A stretch of 64,000 bases of DNA from Sepioteuthis lessoniana (taxonomy: Eukaryota; Mollusca; Cephalopoda; Myopsida; Loliginidae): positions 85,875,677 to 85,939,676 of the forward strand of contig OY757921.1 of assembly GCA_963585895.1 (NCBI GenBank), written 5' to 3'. Of the stretch, positions 28,652 to 39,036 are shown one piece after another (the first letter of the stretch is position 1; the number at the start of each line of letters is the position of its first letter). The translations under genes and the position numbers were made by a program. The notes under the pieces were generated by a model. The model was not told where the DNA came from. It did not search any database and saw nothing but the letters and a program-made list of their open reading frames with translations.

Positions 28652-28697
28652 GACGATGACGACGACGACGAGGACGACGAGGAGGAGGAGGAGGAGA
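28652..28697. repeat. (GAC)n/(GAG)n microsatellite
   Basis: Acidic poly-Asp/Glu frame here is an artefact. Confidence 0.9.
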
Positions 28698-28797
28698 AAT
28701 ACAAAATAGAAATAAAGTACGAAAGAAGTAAAGGTATAATGACGAAAAATGTTAAGGGTGACGAATATTGGTTTACATTGAAAGACATATAAAATAT

Positions 28798-28798
28798 G

Positions 28799-28834
<36 letters not shown>

Positions 28835-28911
28835 TCAGGAGCTATTATGAAATAATAGCTCTCGATCTGTCTAGCTAGATAGACAGATTGATCGATAGAT
28901 ATGAATAGACT

Positions 28912-28945
<34 letters not shown>

Positions 28946-29310
28946 CTATGAAATAATAGCTCTCTATCTGTCTAGCTCGATAGACAGATTGATCGATAGA
29001 TATGAACAAACATAGATAGATAGATAGATACAGGAGATACTATGAAATAATAGCTCTCGATCTGTCTAGCTAGATAGACAGATTGATCGATAGATATGAA
29101 CAGACTTAGATAGATAGATAGATAGATAGATAGATTCTGGAGCTATTATGAAATAATAGCTCTCGATCTGTCTAGCTAGATAGACAGATTGATCGATAGA
29201 TATGAACAAACATAGATAGATAGATAGATAGATACAGGAGATACTATGAAATAATAGCTCTCGATCTGTCTAGCTAGATAGACAGATTGATCGATAGATA
29301 TGAACAGACT

Positions 29311-29343
<33 letters not shown>
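28798..29343. repeat. higher-order repeat inside a (GATA)n array
   Basis: About five units of roughly 90-120 bp, each a GATA block followed by AGCTATTATGAAATAATAGC or a close variant, then CTCGATCTGTCTAGCTAGAT and AGACAGATTGATCGATAGAT. The spacer blocks are almost identical between units while the GATA block length varies. Confidence 0.92.
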
Positions 29344-29394
29344 GTGTGCAGAATGAGAGATATATCGATAGGTTTCTAAATTTCTGAGACGAAA
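29344..29394. other. no feature
   Basis: Short unique interval. Confidence 0.3.
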
Positions 29395-29800
29395 CTTGAT
29401 GATTTTTATGATTAAGGTTCATTCGGAGTATTACCTCCATCTTTATTTTTATTTCCACAACGTTTCAGCTTTATGCCCACCGGCCTTCTTCAGGGGTTTG
29501 TCGAACTCAGGAAACTACACGGAACTTCGGAGTACGTTCTTTATTGAATCCCCGGGTTCGCTTATTCTGATTCCGTTAGCCTTAACCGGGTACAAGTGTT
29601 AAATATTCCTGTATTGTTACTCGCCTGCAGTCAGGATTGAACCTGCGACATCCAGATGATTATCTCCTTAGAAGCTTAGTAACAAGTTCCGTGTAGGTTT
29701 CGTGTAGGTTCCCGAGTTCGACAAACACCTGAAGAAGGCCGGAGGACATATCGGCCGAAACGTTGTGGAAATAACATTAAAGATGAAGACAATAGTTCGA
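29395..29800. mobile_element. inverted pair of PLE-type terminal repeats (second family)
   Basis: The left arm (about 29395-29525, minus) and right arm (about 29680-29800, plus) are inverted copies: both give TGAAGAAGGCCGG, a GAAACGTTGTGGAAATAA block and CGACAAACAC/CCCC near a CCTACACGGAACTT end. The CUGAAGA ... GGCC GAAAC order resembles the hammerhead-like core of PLE ends at 11.8 and 52.4 kb. About 150 bp separates the arms and contains no coding sequence. Confidence 0.6.
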
Positions 29801-30059
29801 AAACCCTTAATGCTAAAAATATATCGATAGATAGTGGTAAATTTTATTTTTAAAAAATAATTTATAAAATTTTTAGAATTTTTTTTCAAAATATATATAT
29901 AAAATTTTTTTTTTTTTTTAAATTCTCATTTTTGACAGAAACACTTACGGAATTTATTAACGAATACACAGGTTTATTGGTTACGAGTTGTAACCATGAA
30001 CGTTTCAAAGTTTGTTTTGTTACCTTGGAACCATTCCTGTTGTTTCATTCATCTTGTTT
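29801..30059. other. no gene recognised
   Basis: AT-rich with T runs. Confidence 0.3.
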
Positions 30060-30235
30060 TGTTATAAGCTTTTACTTGTGACATATTTTTCATCATACAA
30101 CGTGTGAAAGCACGTTAGATAACCTGTCCTCATCAGCCGCCAACCAGAGCTGATAACACAATTCCGGTAGCTCAAGGCGGTACTGTCACTTCTGGCGCTA
30201 CCAAGCAGCTTTTACTACGGGATAGGGTATTTAAA
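30060..30235 (+). repeat. dispersed repeat shared with 52200-52295 (inverted)
   Basis: TCATCATACAACGTGTGAAAG, CTCATCAGCCGCCAACCAG and GGTAGCTCAAGGC recur in reverse at 52.2 kb next to PLE terminal sequence, so it is probably a PLE-associated end. Confidence 0.6.
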
Positions 30236-30237
30236 AG

Positions 30238-30238
<1 letters not shown>

Positions 30239-30272
<34 letters not shown>
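30239..30272. repeat. (TA)n microsatellite
   Basis: Simple repeat. Confidence 0.95.
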
Positions 30273-30274
<2 letters not shown>

Positions 30275-31164
30275 AGATCAATTAAAAGCAGAGATTACTT
30301 TGGAAGTCCATCTTAATTTTTAGAGTGCAATTTGTGACTTTTAAAAACGCGTTCACTTTCAGGCGTTGATGTCATTACGTATTTACAGAAACCGTTTCTT
30401 GATGTTTCGTAATCACACGGGAATGGTGGGTCTGTGCGGATTTCATTCATGCTGAAAACCTTTCGCTTTTGACTAAATACAACCCTGTACTGTTTTTTGA
30501 CCCATTCGGCTTGGGTCCCTCTCCCACCTAAGGTAGGTTCGGCTTGTTTCCGGTATTTTCGGACACTGGCAAACAGTCGGCCTCCACTTCGTAGACAGGG
30601 GGATAGGAGAGCAACCAAACGGGGAAAATCTTTTCCTTGGTTTCGTTTTTTCGTTTTATTGTATTTTGGGTTTTTCTCCCATTCCCATCATATGACATTC
30701 ATTGTAAATAAATCATGAATTGTAAATAAAATCATACATTACATTCGGGGTTTTAAGTAGGTCTTTTTCAGAGAGCAAATGTAACATTTTGGTGGTTGCA
30801 GCACACATGATGATGGATGAATGGTTATATATATTGTACTGTTGAATGGGTCGGCTAATGTGACTAGCTAGGTCCCCTTAGAACATATAGTTAATGTATG
30901 ACCGCTCCCTTCCCTCCTGCCCCACAAAACCTTAAGGCCTTGTGCCTATCTTGTAACAACAAGGAAATAAAGCATTTTGCGCTGTGATCTGCAGACGATT
31001 TGAACTGCAGCCAGTGATTCCTGTTTTTGAAAGAAACGAAATGACTGAATTAAACATAAGCATTCTTATTTCTTCGAGAAATCTTATCAATTTTTAAAAC
31101 GGCTTCAGTCACCACTTTTGCAGCGGGTTTCGTCTTCTTTATGCGTTTCCTGGAGAAATTGTTA
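30273..31164. other. unassigned; possible LTR-like segment
   Basis: 30720-31020 contains ACATTTTGGTGGTTGCAGCA (possible primer-binding-type junction) and a polyadenylation-like AGGAAATAAAGCATTTTG. A minus-strand frame of 101 codons (30313-30618) has balanced composition but no recognised domain. No gag/pol follows, so this stays tentative. Confidence 0.25.
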
Positions 31165-31480
31165 AGGTGAACGGGGTAAGATGGAAGCCCTTCACTTTGC
31201 CTCGATCGATTTGTTATGGTTGTCCGCTGTCAGTCATGATTTACGTCCGTGCATGGAAGCCGTTTCTGCACAAGTCAAGGGCGAACCTGTTTCTATGCAG
31301 CCTGCCGTTACCTGGCGGTACCATGAACGTCAGAAAAAAGCCGCTAACATTGACGATGTCAGCATACCTGTTACGAGCATTGTAGAGATGGATAAGGTCA
31401 TAAAGGGATCGTAAGGTATGAGGTTACGACAGGGGCCAAAATTAACCGGGAAAAGTCTGAAGGTTTGCGGTTTGGCTTGT
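31165..31480 (+). pseudogene. L1/Tx1-like reverse transcriptase fragment
   Basis: Three frames in succession give one LINE segment: YGCPLSVMIYVRAWKPFLHK then PLPGGTM (motif B region, GCPLSP-type), then NIDDVSIPVTSIVEMDKVIK (motif C, usual YADD changed to NIDD), then YEVTTGAKINREKSEGLRFG, the conserved GAKINxxKS block that follows motif C in Tx1-type LINEs. Two frameshifts in about 300 bp. It ends where composite repeat E begins at 31483. The subfamily label is from memory of these motifs. Confidence 0.6.
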
Positions 31481-31482
31481 TG

Positions 31483-32075
31483 AAGGGCTGGGACTGTAGA
31501 ATACACCGACTGCTTTTTTGCAGAGAATTAAACCCCTACTCAACGGGTGTCCTGGATATAACACTAAACAATCTTATGGTGAGGTTCTTGTAATGCTAAA
31601 CTTTTGTGGAATGTGGAGTATCCCTTTTTGCTGTCGCGCCCACGTCTACACTGGCCTGGAGTGGTAGCAACTGATAGGGTCCTATTTAAGGGTCAAATAG
31701 AATTAAACTGCATACTTATGCTAAACTGAATTGCTTGAAATAGAACTGTTTTGAGATGTAACTACGTACTTATACTAAACTGAATTATTTAAAATAGGAC
31801 TGATTTTGTCATTGAAACTGTACTTACGCTAAACTAGAATGTTTGAAACAGGACTATTTTGATATTTACCTGTGTGTAGACAAAATGAGTATACTTATAC
31901 TAAACTGAATTGTTTGAATTAGAACTGTTTGACTAAACTGAATAGGTAGAAATAGAAATGCATTTGGCGATTAAACTGTGTATTTATGATAAACTGAATT
32001 GTTTGAAATAGAATTGTTTACTTGGATTTGGCATTAAATAACCTACAAAGTTTGATATGCCATGAAACATAAACA
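31483..32075 (+). repeat. composite repeat E
   Basis: Head GGGCTGGGACTGTAGAATAC (first bases of the hairpin replaced), CACTGGCCTGGAGTGG near 31650, six to seven minisatellite units to about 32020, tail GATTTGGCATTAAATAACCT at 32033 with matching GATATGCCATGAAAC. Confidence 0.75.
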
Positions 32076-32259
32076 AATTAACTTTAAAAGGCAAGGCTGA
32101 CATGTGTGGCTTGCACGTCTATCCCCTCGTACTATAACATCTTTCAGTGCTTCCTTCACCGAGCACTTTTCTAGTTAATTTTAGGTTCGGTTTCAGTTGG
32201 TCGTGGACAAACGGGCCACTTTGGTGCGTCGGGAGATTTGTCACTTTTACCCGACTGGC
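32076..32259. other. no gene recognised
   Basis: Unique-looking sequence of moderate GC with no assignable motif. Confidence 0.3.
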
Positions 32260-32570
32260 AGCGACCGAGAAGTACCGAATTTACATCCAGTACTCCTAAG
32301 TCGCTGTCAGTCGCTATTGTGCGCTTTGAACAACCCCCAAAGGCTGAGAAAATGGACAGGTGGAATTAGAAATCAGAGGAAGATTCGAGACCATACAGAC
32401 CACGTGATTATTTAGATCAACAAGAATACTGAGAAGAGTCCTTGTGACCCGAAGACTCTTGCTGTCACTCAAACTTCAGACAAATACTCCCCTTTAAAAT
32501 TCGCATTGAGAGTTAAGATACATTATTTTGGATTTTGAGATAGAAACGGATCCCCTAATTTCGCACCGAT
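32260..32570 (+). pseudogene. RLE-type LINE, 3'-end copy F with tandem junction
   Basis: The plus strand carries a frameshifted LLCALNNPQ...GGIRNQRKIRDH segment, LAVTQTSDKYSPLKF, then ILDFEIETDPLISHR. The endonuclease motif (DFEIET) therefore lies downstream of the C-terminal block, the reverse of protein order, meaning the sequence crosses from one copy into another. The same junction occurs at 28.0 kb on the minus strand. Confidence 0.65.
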
Positions 32571-32929
32571 GACACAACGTTATTCTTTGCGCCTTAGTTT
32601 CCTTGGTCTGATGAGTGCAAAATACAATGAATTCAGTGATTTCTGGAAAGAAGGTGCCAACAAGGTCTTTCCTAACTTGCGAAGCGTGCACTCAAATAAT
32701 GGTGAGACCCTCTGATTGCGATGAAATGAGTGACACTTCTATCGTGAATGCCGGCATGCTATGAGAGTCTTCTCTCGGCTGCAGACCGGTCTCTCAAGAC
32801 AGCCGGCCGTTTTCGAGAAAGGCATGATATCAATTGTTACTAAAGGCGGCCGTACGATATGACAAGATCGACGAGTTCAGCGAGACATGGCATTATGTTA
32901 ATTATTGCGACAGTTGGCCCCTAGTATCA
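32571..32929. other. no gene recognised
   Basis: Moderate GC, no motif. Confidence 0.25.
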
Positions 32930-33410
32930 GGTGCCTAAATTACGACGAGGGATCGCTTACCTAGCGAGTGATTCAGAGCGCCCTCTGGGTTGGCAAGAAT
33001 CTGTTTACAGCACGTCTGGCAATTTCGCTTGATGCGGTGATGTGGAGGTGTCGATCTTGAACAACTTCTTTCACTGCCCGGTCGTATAGCCGTTGCGTAA
33101 GCTTCTTGAAGGCTACAAAGTTCGCGTACCAAATGGGTAGTTCTTTGTCTTGAAATCCAGTTCTGTATGTGGTAATGTAGTGCTGTTGCTGAATAGGACG
33201 GAACATTGTGTGTTTTTCTCTGCTTATATTGGATGTTAATAGTCGTGATTTGGACGACGCTGCAGAAGGAGGTCCATAGAGGAGAGTCTTTTTCGTTTCA
33301 GAAATTGTTTGTTTTTTTACAAGCATCAAATCAAAATTAAAATCCTGTTTGAGAGATAAAGATTCTCCTCTTTGGAGCTTGGCAAAAGTTGGGCAAATGT
33401 TACGCACTTG
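32930..33410 (-). CDS. unknown frame, probably retroelement-derived
   Basis: A 144-codon minus-strand frame (32973-33407) with balanced composition: LSLKQDFNFDLMLVKKQTIS, ETKKTLLYGPPSAASSK, IWYANFVAFKKLTQRLYDRA and RRAVNRFLPTQRAL. It contains no zinc finger, RT motif or signal peptide that I can see. Its position near a Tx1-like fragment and RLE-LINE tails suggests a LINE ORF1-type or linker protein. An overlapping frame in another phase shows that it is not clearly selected. I do not recognise it, and a degraded host exon cannot be excluded. Confidence 0.25.
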
Positions 33411-34556
33411 TGTCGCATGAGAAGTATAAATCTCGAATTCTTTTTAGAAATTACAGGTTAAGAAGGATTTGGGGTTCTTGGAAAGACAAATTAAAAAACA
33501 TTCAAGGTAAATAGGGGTTGGGTTTTTTGCCTTTATTTCGTAAAAGTTGTTTAACGTAACTCGAGTATGAGAGCTCATTAAACCGATTTTCATTTCTTTT
33601 AGTCACCTTTCCTTTTTTTAACCCTTCCCACCCCGGTTACATGACACAAAATCTAGTTCTCCGGTTGTGAGGGAATTTTTTTTCTTCCAGACAGTTTTCG
33701 AACGGGAATTGGCTTTTAGTAACAAGGTTGTCTTGCCCTGTTACATTAAGAAAGGAGTAAAATAAATGAGTAGACGATAATATTGATGAGTTTCAAAAAC
33801 TTTGATATCATCTTGAGAGATAACCCTGTACTGTGAGTCGTACAAAGGGAAGAAAGCAGTAGCGGATATTAGAGCAGGAATAAAGCATCCAACCTGAAGC
33901 CTCGAGGACCAGTTGATCAAGAAGGAATTAATAAATGATAAAGGAATGATCTTCTAGAGAAAACAATCGTCGAAAAATTGGATGCGCTCTCCTCAAACTG
34001 ATGTTGGTCTGTTCTACTGCTAGAATAAGTGAGGAAGATAGTGAGAGAGCATTTGTGCGGCCTTTTATACTACCTGGGAAAGTCATCAGAGTAGAATAGC
34101 ATTAATCATCCTCATTGGTCAAAAAAAAAATTCGAAACTTCAATGGTCAAGATAATTCCTGCGCTTAAAAATAAATTAGAAATTATTTCTTTCTGCTATG
34201 GGCTTTTCTGTTATGTTTCTCTGAGCAATTGCTCTAATTCTAAATTTCATCCTTTTTGATCGTATATATCCCACTTGCGTTTTCGTTTCATTTCGTTGGG
34301 GAGTTTTAATTTTGGTAATCGGTGTGTTTTTGTTGATAAATGTCTTAAGCATCCCTCTATCCTTATGGCATTAAGTTAGATATGCATACAACGATTGACT
34401 TGTCTGAGTGACTGTAAAGTGAAATATTTCTGAATGATGAATAGTCTTTTGTAGTATGTTTTGTGTCAGCGAAAAGAACTAGTTAAATTAAAATTTAGGA
34501 TAGTAATGACCAACCTCTACCCCTCTCTACTTTTTACGGCTTTCTGCCAAATTTGT
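33411..34556. other. no gene recognised
   Basis: More than 1.1 kb of unique-looking AT-rich sequence without ORFs, RNA genes or recognised repeats. If any host regulatory DNA lies in the window, this is a plausible place, but nothing in the sequence shows it. Confidence 0.3.
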
Positions 34557-34855
34557 ATTTATCATATTTACCAATCCTCCGCTCAGGCAGGATATGACAC
34601 AAGATCAATTTTTTTAAATGGAGTTTAACAGGTTTGAATTCAGAGTTTTCCTTCTCCTAGATTAGTTCCCCAACTAAGGCTGAAGAACCTAGTCTGTCCA
34701 ACTATTTACCCATATCTGGAGGGAGAATAATTGGATTCATACCTTTCCCAAGGGTATTAGTGTTATGTGAAATGCAATCAGTCTTGTCTAGGATTTGAAC
34801 TCGTGTCGCCGTGTCCATTTTCTACGACGGGCACCATTACACCACAGGCAATTTT
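34557..34855 (-). repeat. SINE-B
   Basis: Full-length minus-strand copy: AGGATATGACACAAGATCAA near 34590, CCTTTCCCAAGGGTATTAG near 34742, B box region GATTTGAACTCGTGTCGCC, head CACCATTACACCACAGGCA at 34830-34850. Confidence 0.85.
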
Positions 34856-34892
34856 TTTTTCTTTTTTTTCTTTGAAACCGCAAAAATTTATG

Positions 34893-35455
34893 ATTTTATA
34901 GCATAAAAACCCCTGCAGGCCACCCAATGCCAAACTTCATTTATACGCATATTAAACCAAAGATTTACAAATGAATACTTCGTAGATAATATTCCAAATG
35001 AGCCAGAGCCCACCTGCCTGTACACAAAACTAATGGCTCCAAGCTTTGATGCTATACAACATCAACAATGCAATGATCCACCTGCACATAGTTAAATAGT
35101 TATACACATGACTTGTAACTGAATATATGATTTGTAAACATTCTGCTAATAATATTTTCAACAATCTCAAGCTTATTTTTCTTCACATCCAAATGATTTC
35201 AAGTATCTCGTCCTATACAAATCATTCTATTCACCTGATCTGTTTGCACACAGTCAAACAGTCTTGAATACTGCTATGCACCAGCAGGAATTCAACATCA
35301 GTTGCTTGCACACATTCAAATGAATATACAGGATATGTGAGAGATCAGTTTGTCAGTAATTTTGTTTTTACTTTTTCAAGTGGATGGTTTGGAAGTGACA
35401 TTTAAAAAGGATTGAGTTCATTTGTTTGCACACAGTTAAATGGTTTCTTATCTTA
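34893..35455 (-). repeat. shared tail followed by repeat G units
   Basis: A decayed reverse tail (CACCCAATGCCAAACTTC) at about 34922-34940, then degenerate units with TTTGCACACAGTCAAACAGT and CTTGCACACATTCAAATGAA phrases to about 35445, the reverse of the 24.2-kb arrangement. Confidence 0.5.
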
Positions 35456-35990
35456 TAGTATAATATTTTAACCTTCGCCCCGGCCCAAAAATGCTATTCC
35501 AAGGTGATACACCGGAAGGAAGTGACACATTCCAACAGCCACTAATCGAAAGGGATCGCGTGGGCGGATTAAGGCTTATTATATGGGAAAAGGTGAAGGT
35601 CCCATTCTGCCATTACAGTCATGCACCGGAAGAGAGTAACCTCTGAACTGCATGACAGTTATTTCCGCTTGATGACGATTAAACAACCGATTCAAAGATC
35701 CAGTAGGCGATCGTGTGGGCGTTGAGTTATTATTTAACTCAGTTGAGTTTGGGGAGCAAAAGCAGTTGTCAGTAGAATTCCAGACAGTAGAGACCAGATG
35801 TGGTAAGGAAGGCCACACCCGACCGAGGGGGCCCTCGGAAAGCCCCGATGGAGTAGACCCTAACATCAGGAGAACAATAAAGACACAACGTGACGGCCAT
35901 AACAGTGGGGTCAAAATATGAAGCTTATGTTCGGTCTCCAGCATCCTCTCACATGCAAACCCTTAAACAAACCTTTCGAACTCTTGCAAT
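35456..35990. other. unassigned; possible LTR-like segment
   Basis: GC-richer than its flanks. The plus strand has GAACAATAAAGACACAACG (polyadenylation-like) near 35870 and then CAGTGGGGTC near 35905. A 121-codon minus-strand frame lies across it without a recognised domain. A solo LTR is possible but unproven. Confidence 0.25.
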
Positions 35991-36253
35991 AAAGTGAGAG
36001 GTGAATATATTTCTAAAGAAGTCTTCTTGTGTCTTCCTTCTTGCATCTTAATTCTTCTTGCGTCCTTTCTTCGTGCGTCTGTCGTTTGTCATGCGTCTGT
36101 TATCATTGCGTCGGTATGTATCCAGTATATATATGTGTATGTCTGCATGAATCAGCTGATGACAATGCAACAATAGTTATTTGTAATACCTTCTAGATCG
36201 AGGCTGGCAACTATGCGGTCTGTGTTGCTGTCCATGCTTTCTATACGATATTA
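35991..36253. other. no gene recognised
   Basis: Nothing assignable. Confidence 0.3.
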
Positions 36254-36853
36254 TCATTGGAGGGATTTTGAAGTTCCCTGAGCATTGGACTGTTTATCTA
36301 TTCCCATAGGTGACTTGGCTCTTGATGATGAAGGGGCTGCATCAAATTTGGCTGTGGGCAGTTTAAATGTGCCTACTGGTGTTTTACTGAATACTTCAGT
36401 GTTCGTATTTACTCTTCCAGCCTGGCCAATGGGGGCCTTTGCTTTTTGTTTGAGTTCCTCTGGCTTTTTGAATGTGGACGTTGAGTCCATTTCAATTTTA
36501 AGTTTGTTTTTAGTTTCTATAGGGGGATTTGGTTTTTGATTTTTTTCTTTTTCCTTTGATCTTGAAGTCGATCTATGTCTACTTTTTGTAGCTTGTGTTT
36601 GATTTTTTGGGTAGGATTGGTTGTTTCATTTTCTGTCGGGTTGTATTTGTTTTTTTTTATTAAGTCTCTTTTGGAGTTTTATGGTGTCTGTTTTGATGTG
36701 GGTAGTGGTTTCATTAGAATCTTCTGTGATTGTTTCAACAGGATCTATATCCATTGGGCTGAATCTGTTCGATAATTTGTATTTATATGCAATAAATAAT
36801 GACCATACTTTTCTCTTGCGTTGTTCGTATTGGCTGAATTCGTATCTCTCCAT
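36254..36853 (-). CDS. unknown minus-strand coding-like region with one probable frameshift
   Basis: Two frames on the minus strand appear to belong together. The first starts ATG at 36853 and reads MERYEFSQYEQRKRKVWSLF, then FSPMDIDPVETITEDSNETT, stopping at 36626. After an A-rich slippage-prone run the second reads EMDSTSTFKKPEELKQKAKA, TNTEVFSKTPVGTFKLPTAK and SSSRAKSPMGIDKQSNAQ, stopping at 36254. The product would be about 190-200 residues: charged, lysine-, serine- and proline-rich, without membrane segment or zinc finger. That profile suits a disordered nucleic-acid-binding or gag/ORF1-like protein, but I do not recognise it. No retroelement enzyme is adjacent. Confidence 0.35.
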
Positions 36854-37291
36854 TATAGTAAAGTAACTATGACGTAAAATTGTTTTAAATATGAAAACAG
36901 CGCTGGGTGATTATTTCCCTTACAGTGGCCTTAATTTGTGAAAATTTCACATTCATCATTTTTAATGCATTTTGTAATTTAGAGTTAAATATTTAATTTT
37001 AAATTATTTTATTTGAATTGGTTGTTAAAGAAAAGCAACTTTATTTTGTCTTTATTTTATCCATATAAATGGATTTATTTATTCAAATTTCAAGATGATA
37101 ACCGGAAGTTATGAATTGAACAAAAACATTTTTAATTTTTCTGCAGAAGGCTTTCAGTTTGTTTATCGTATTTTATCCAACCCGAAGAAGGATAATTTAT
37201 CTTAATTAAATACATTTAAACCAGGAAAGCTCTTTAACATATGTGATTTTTCCCGAGGGAAAATCAATTTAATTTTGAATACTATAAATAT
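36854..37291. other. no gene recognised
   Basis: AT-rich, directly upstream of the unknown minus-strand frame. No clear promoter motif. Confidence 0.3.
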
Positions 37292-37682
37292 TATCTAATT
37301 GATTTTAATAAATATTATGCACGAGAGTGTATTCAATTTTTATTTTACAAAAAAGTAATTAAAAATATTGATATTCATTTTATAATTCTCGCTGTGAGAA
37401 TAAATATATGTCATATCTTTAATGATGTAAAATATTTTTGTGTTGAAAAATATTGAACTTTAAGAACTTTTTTGCATAACAAGAGTATCTAATTGATTTT
37501 AATAAATATTATACACAAGAGTGTATTCAATTTTTATTTTACAAAAAAGTAATTAGAAATATTGATATTTATTTTATAATTTTCGCTATGAGAATAAATG
37601 TAATATGCCATATCTTTAATAATGTAAAATATTTTTTGTGCTGAAAAATAATGAACTTTAAGAACTTTTTTGCATAACAAGA
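37292..37682. repeat. 194-bp tandem duplication, two units
   Basis: Units start TATCTAATTGATTTTAATAA at 37292 and again at 37486. They match at about nine positions in ten through AACTTTTTTGCATAACAAGA. Confidence 0.93.
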
Positions 37683-38079
37683 ATATAAAGATGATAAGAC
37701 TAAAATACGGCATATGGAATTTGACCAGCACTTGTATTGAAATAAAAAGGTAAAAGGACTCGTTGAAATCATTCAATTTTACTGGTAGAATCCGTCAAAC
37801 CCCGTCAAAATTAAACAATATGAACTTTATTAGAAACAGAAATGTTTTTTTTTTTCTTGAAAAAAATTATTTTGAACAAATTTTAATATGAAATATAAAA
37901 TAGTTTTCGGATCTTGTAAGTAAATATATTTAGTGAAATTTTACAAACTTGATTTTAAGATACTTAATATACGAAAGTTACATTCATTTGTGAATTAATG
38001 TTTTTGGGACGAATTGAATTAGCTAATATTTTATTGTCATTGATCATTTTCTTTTGCTTCTATAAATAGCGTCAGTAGC
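37683..38079. other. no gene recognised
   Basis: AT-rich. Possibly the 3' region of the PLE relic to the right. Confidence 0.3.
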
Positions 38080-38430
38080 TAAAGACATTTAAGTACATTA
38101 GCACTGGTTTTAAATTAATTCAATTAGGTTTTGTTTGTATGTTCCTAATATGTAGTGCCTCGAGAATCTGTAGTTTTTGATTGTTAATTTGTTGTTCTAA
38201 TATTGTGTTTTCGGTAAGAATTTTCCGTGATTCTATTGTTGGGTATGAATGGTTTTAAATGCTGTGCTATTGAACTTGTGTCAGAAAGGTGGATTGTAAG
38301 TCTTCTCAAGAGGGTAATTTAGGTTAGACCGACATATATATTGTTGTTTACAGAGATACAATCTCCTAAAGGACATTTGAATTGATATACAATGTAGGTT
38401 TTTTGCAAGACTCCAATCGAAGGAGAGGAA
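38080..38430 (-). pseudogene. Penelope-like element, GIY-YIG endonuclease of a second lineage
   Basis: The minus strand reads YIVYQFKCPLGDCIS, then NNNIYVGLT (the YVG half of GIY-YIG), LLRRLTIHLSDTSSIAQHLK, and after a frameshift ENTILEQQINNQKLQILEALHIRN. These are the conserved blocks of the PLE nuclease: a cysteine before the motif, the Tyr-Val-Gly strand, the basic helix and the C-terminal LEALxIR helix with its Glu. It differs in sequence from the PLE at 14.6 kb, so two lineages are present. The copy is frameshifted, 5'-truncated by repeat E at 38475, and lacks the reverse transcriptase. Confidence 0.72.
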
Positions 38431-38474
38431 TTATTTTTAATGACTAAGTTCGGGGTTGTAAATACTTATATATT

Positions 38475-38742
38475 GGCCCAGTCAACTTGGGCTGTAGGTT
38501 ACACCGAGTGCATTTTTGCAGAGGGGTATTATTCCCCCAACAAGTGTCCTGTGGCCCAGTCAGCGTTGGCTATATAATAGAACGACTGCATATTTGAAAT
38601 AGTACTGTTCTGATATTTAACTGTGTGTAAGCAAAAAAAAAAAAAGATGGAAAAAAAAACTGAAGTAATTCAAACTTTAATTAAAATGACTTCATTCAGT
38701 GGTAAAAGAACCGAAAAGGATTGATATGCTTTAAAACAAAAA
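38475..38742 (+). repeat. composite repeat E, two broken heads
   Basis: A first head at about 38477 (GGCCCAGTCAACTTGGGCTG) is cut after CAACAAGTGTCCTGTGG. A second starts at 38556 (CCCAGTCAGCGTTGGCT), followed by one minisatellite unit and a tail remnant AAAGGATTGATATGCTTTAA. Confidence 0.6.
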
Positions 38743-38750
38743 AAAATAAC

Positions 38751-38772
38751 TTTATCTATCTATCTATCTATC

Positions 38773-38861
<89 letters not shown>

Positions 38862-38928
38862 CTGTGCGTGTGTGTATGTTTTATATTCAGCAGATATGAA
38901 CATAGATAAATAGATAGGTATAAACAAA

Positions 38929-39011
<83 letters not shown>

Positions 39012-39036
39012 TCATATACATATATATATATATATA
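38751..39036. repeat. (CTAT)n(TA)n(TG)n and (TA)n microsatellites
   Basis: CTAT at 38751-38774, TG at 38794-38870, TA at 38931-39036, which ends exactly at the mariner terminus. Confidence 0.97.

Noticed and set aside
28798-29343. CRISPR-like repeat/spacer periodicity
   Set aside because: The variable part is a GATA microsatellite and the spacer block is constant, the opposite of a CRISPR array.
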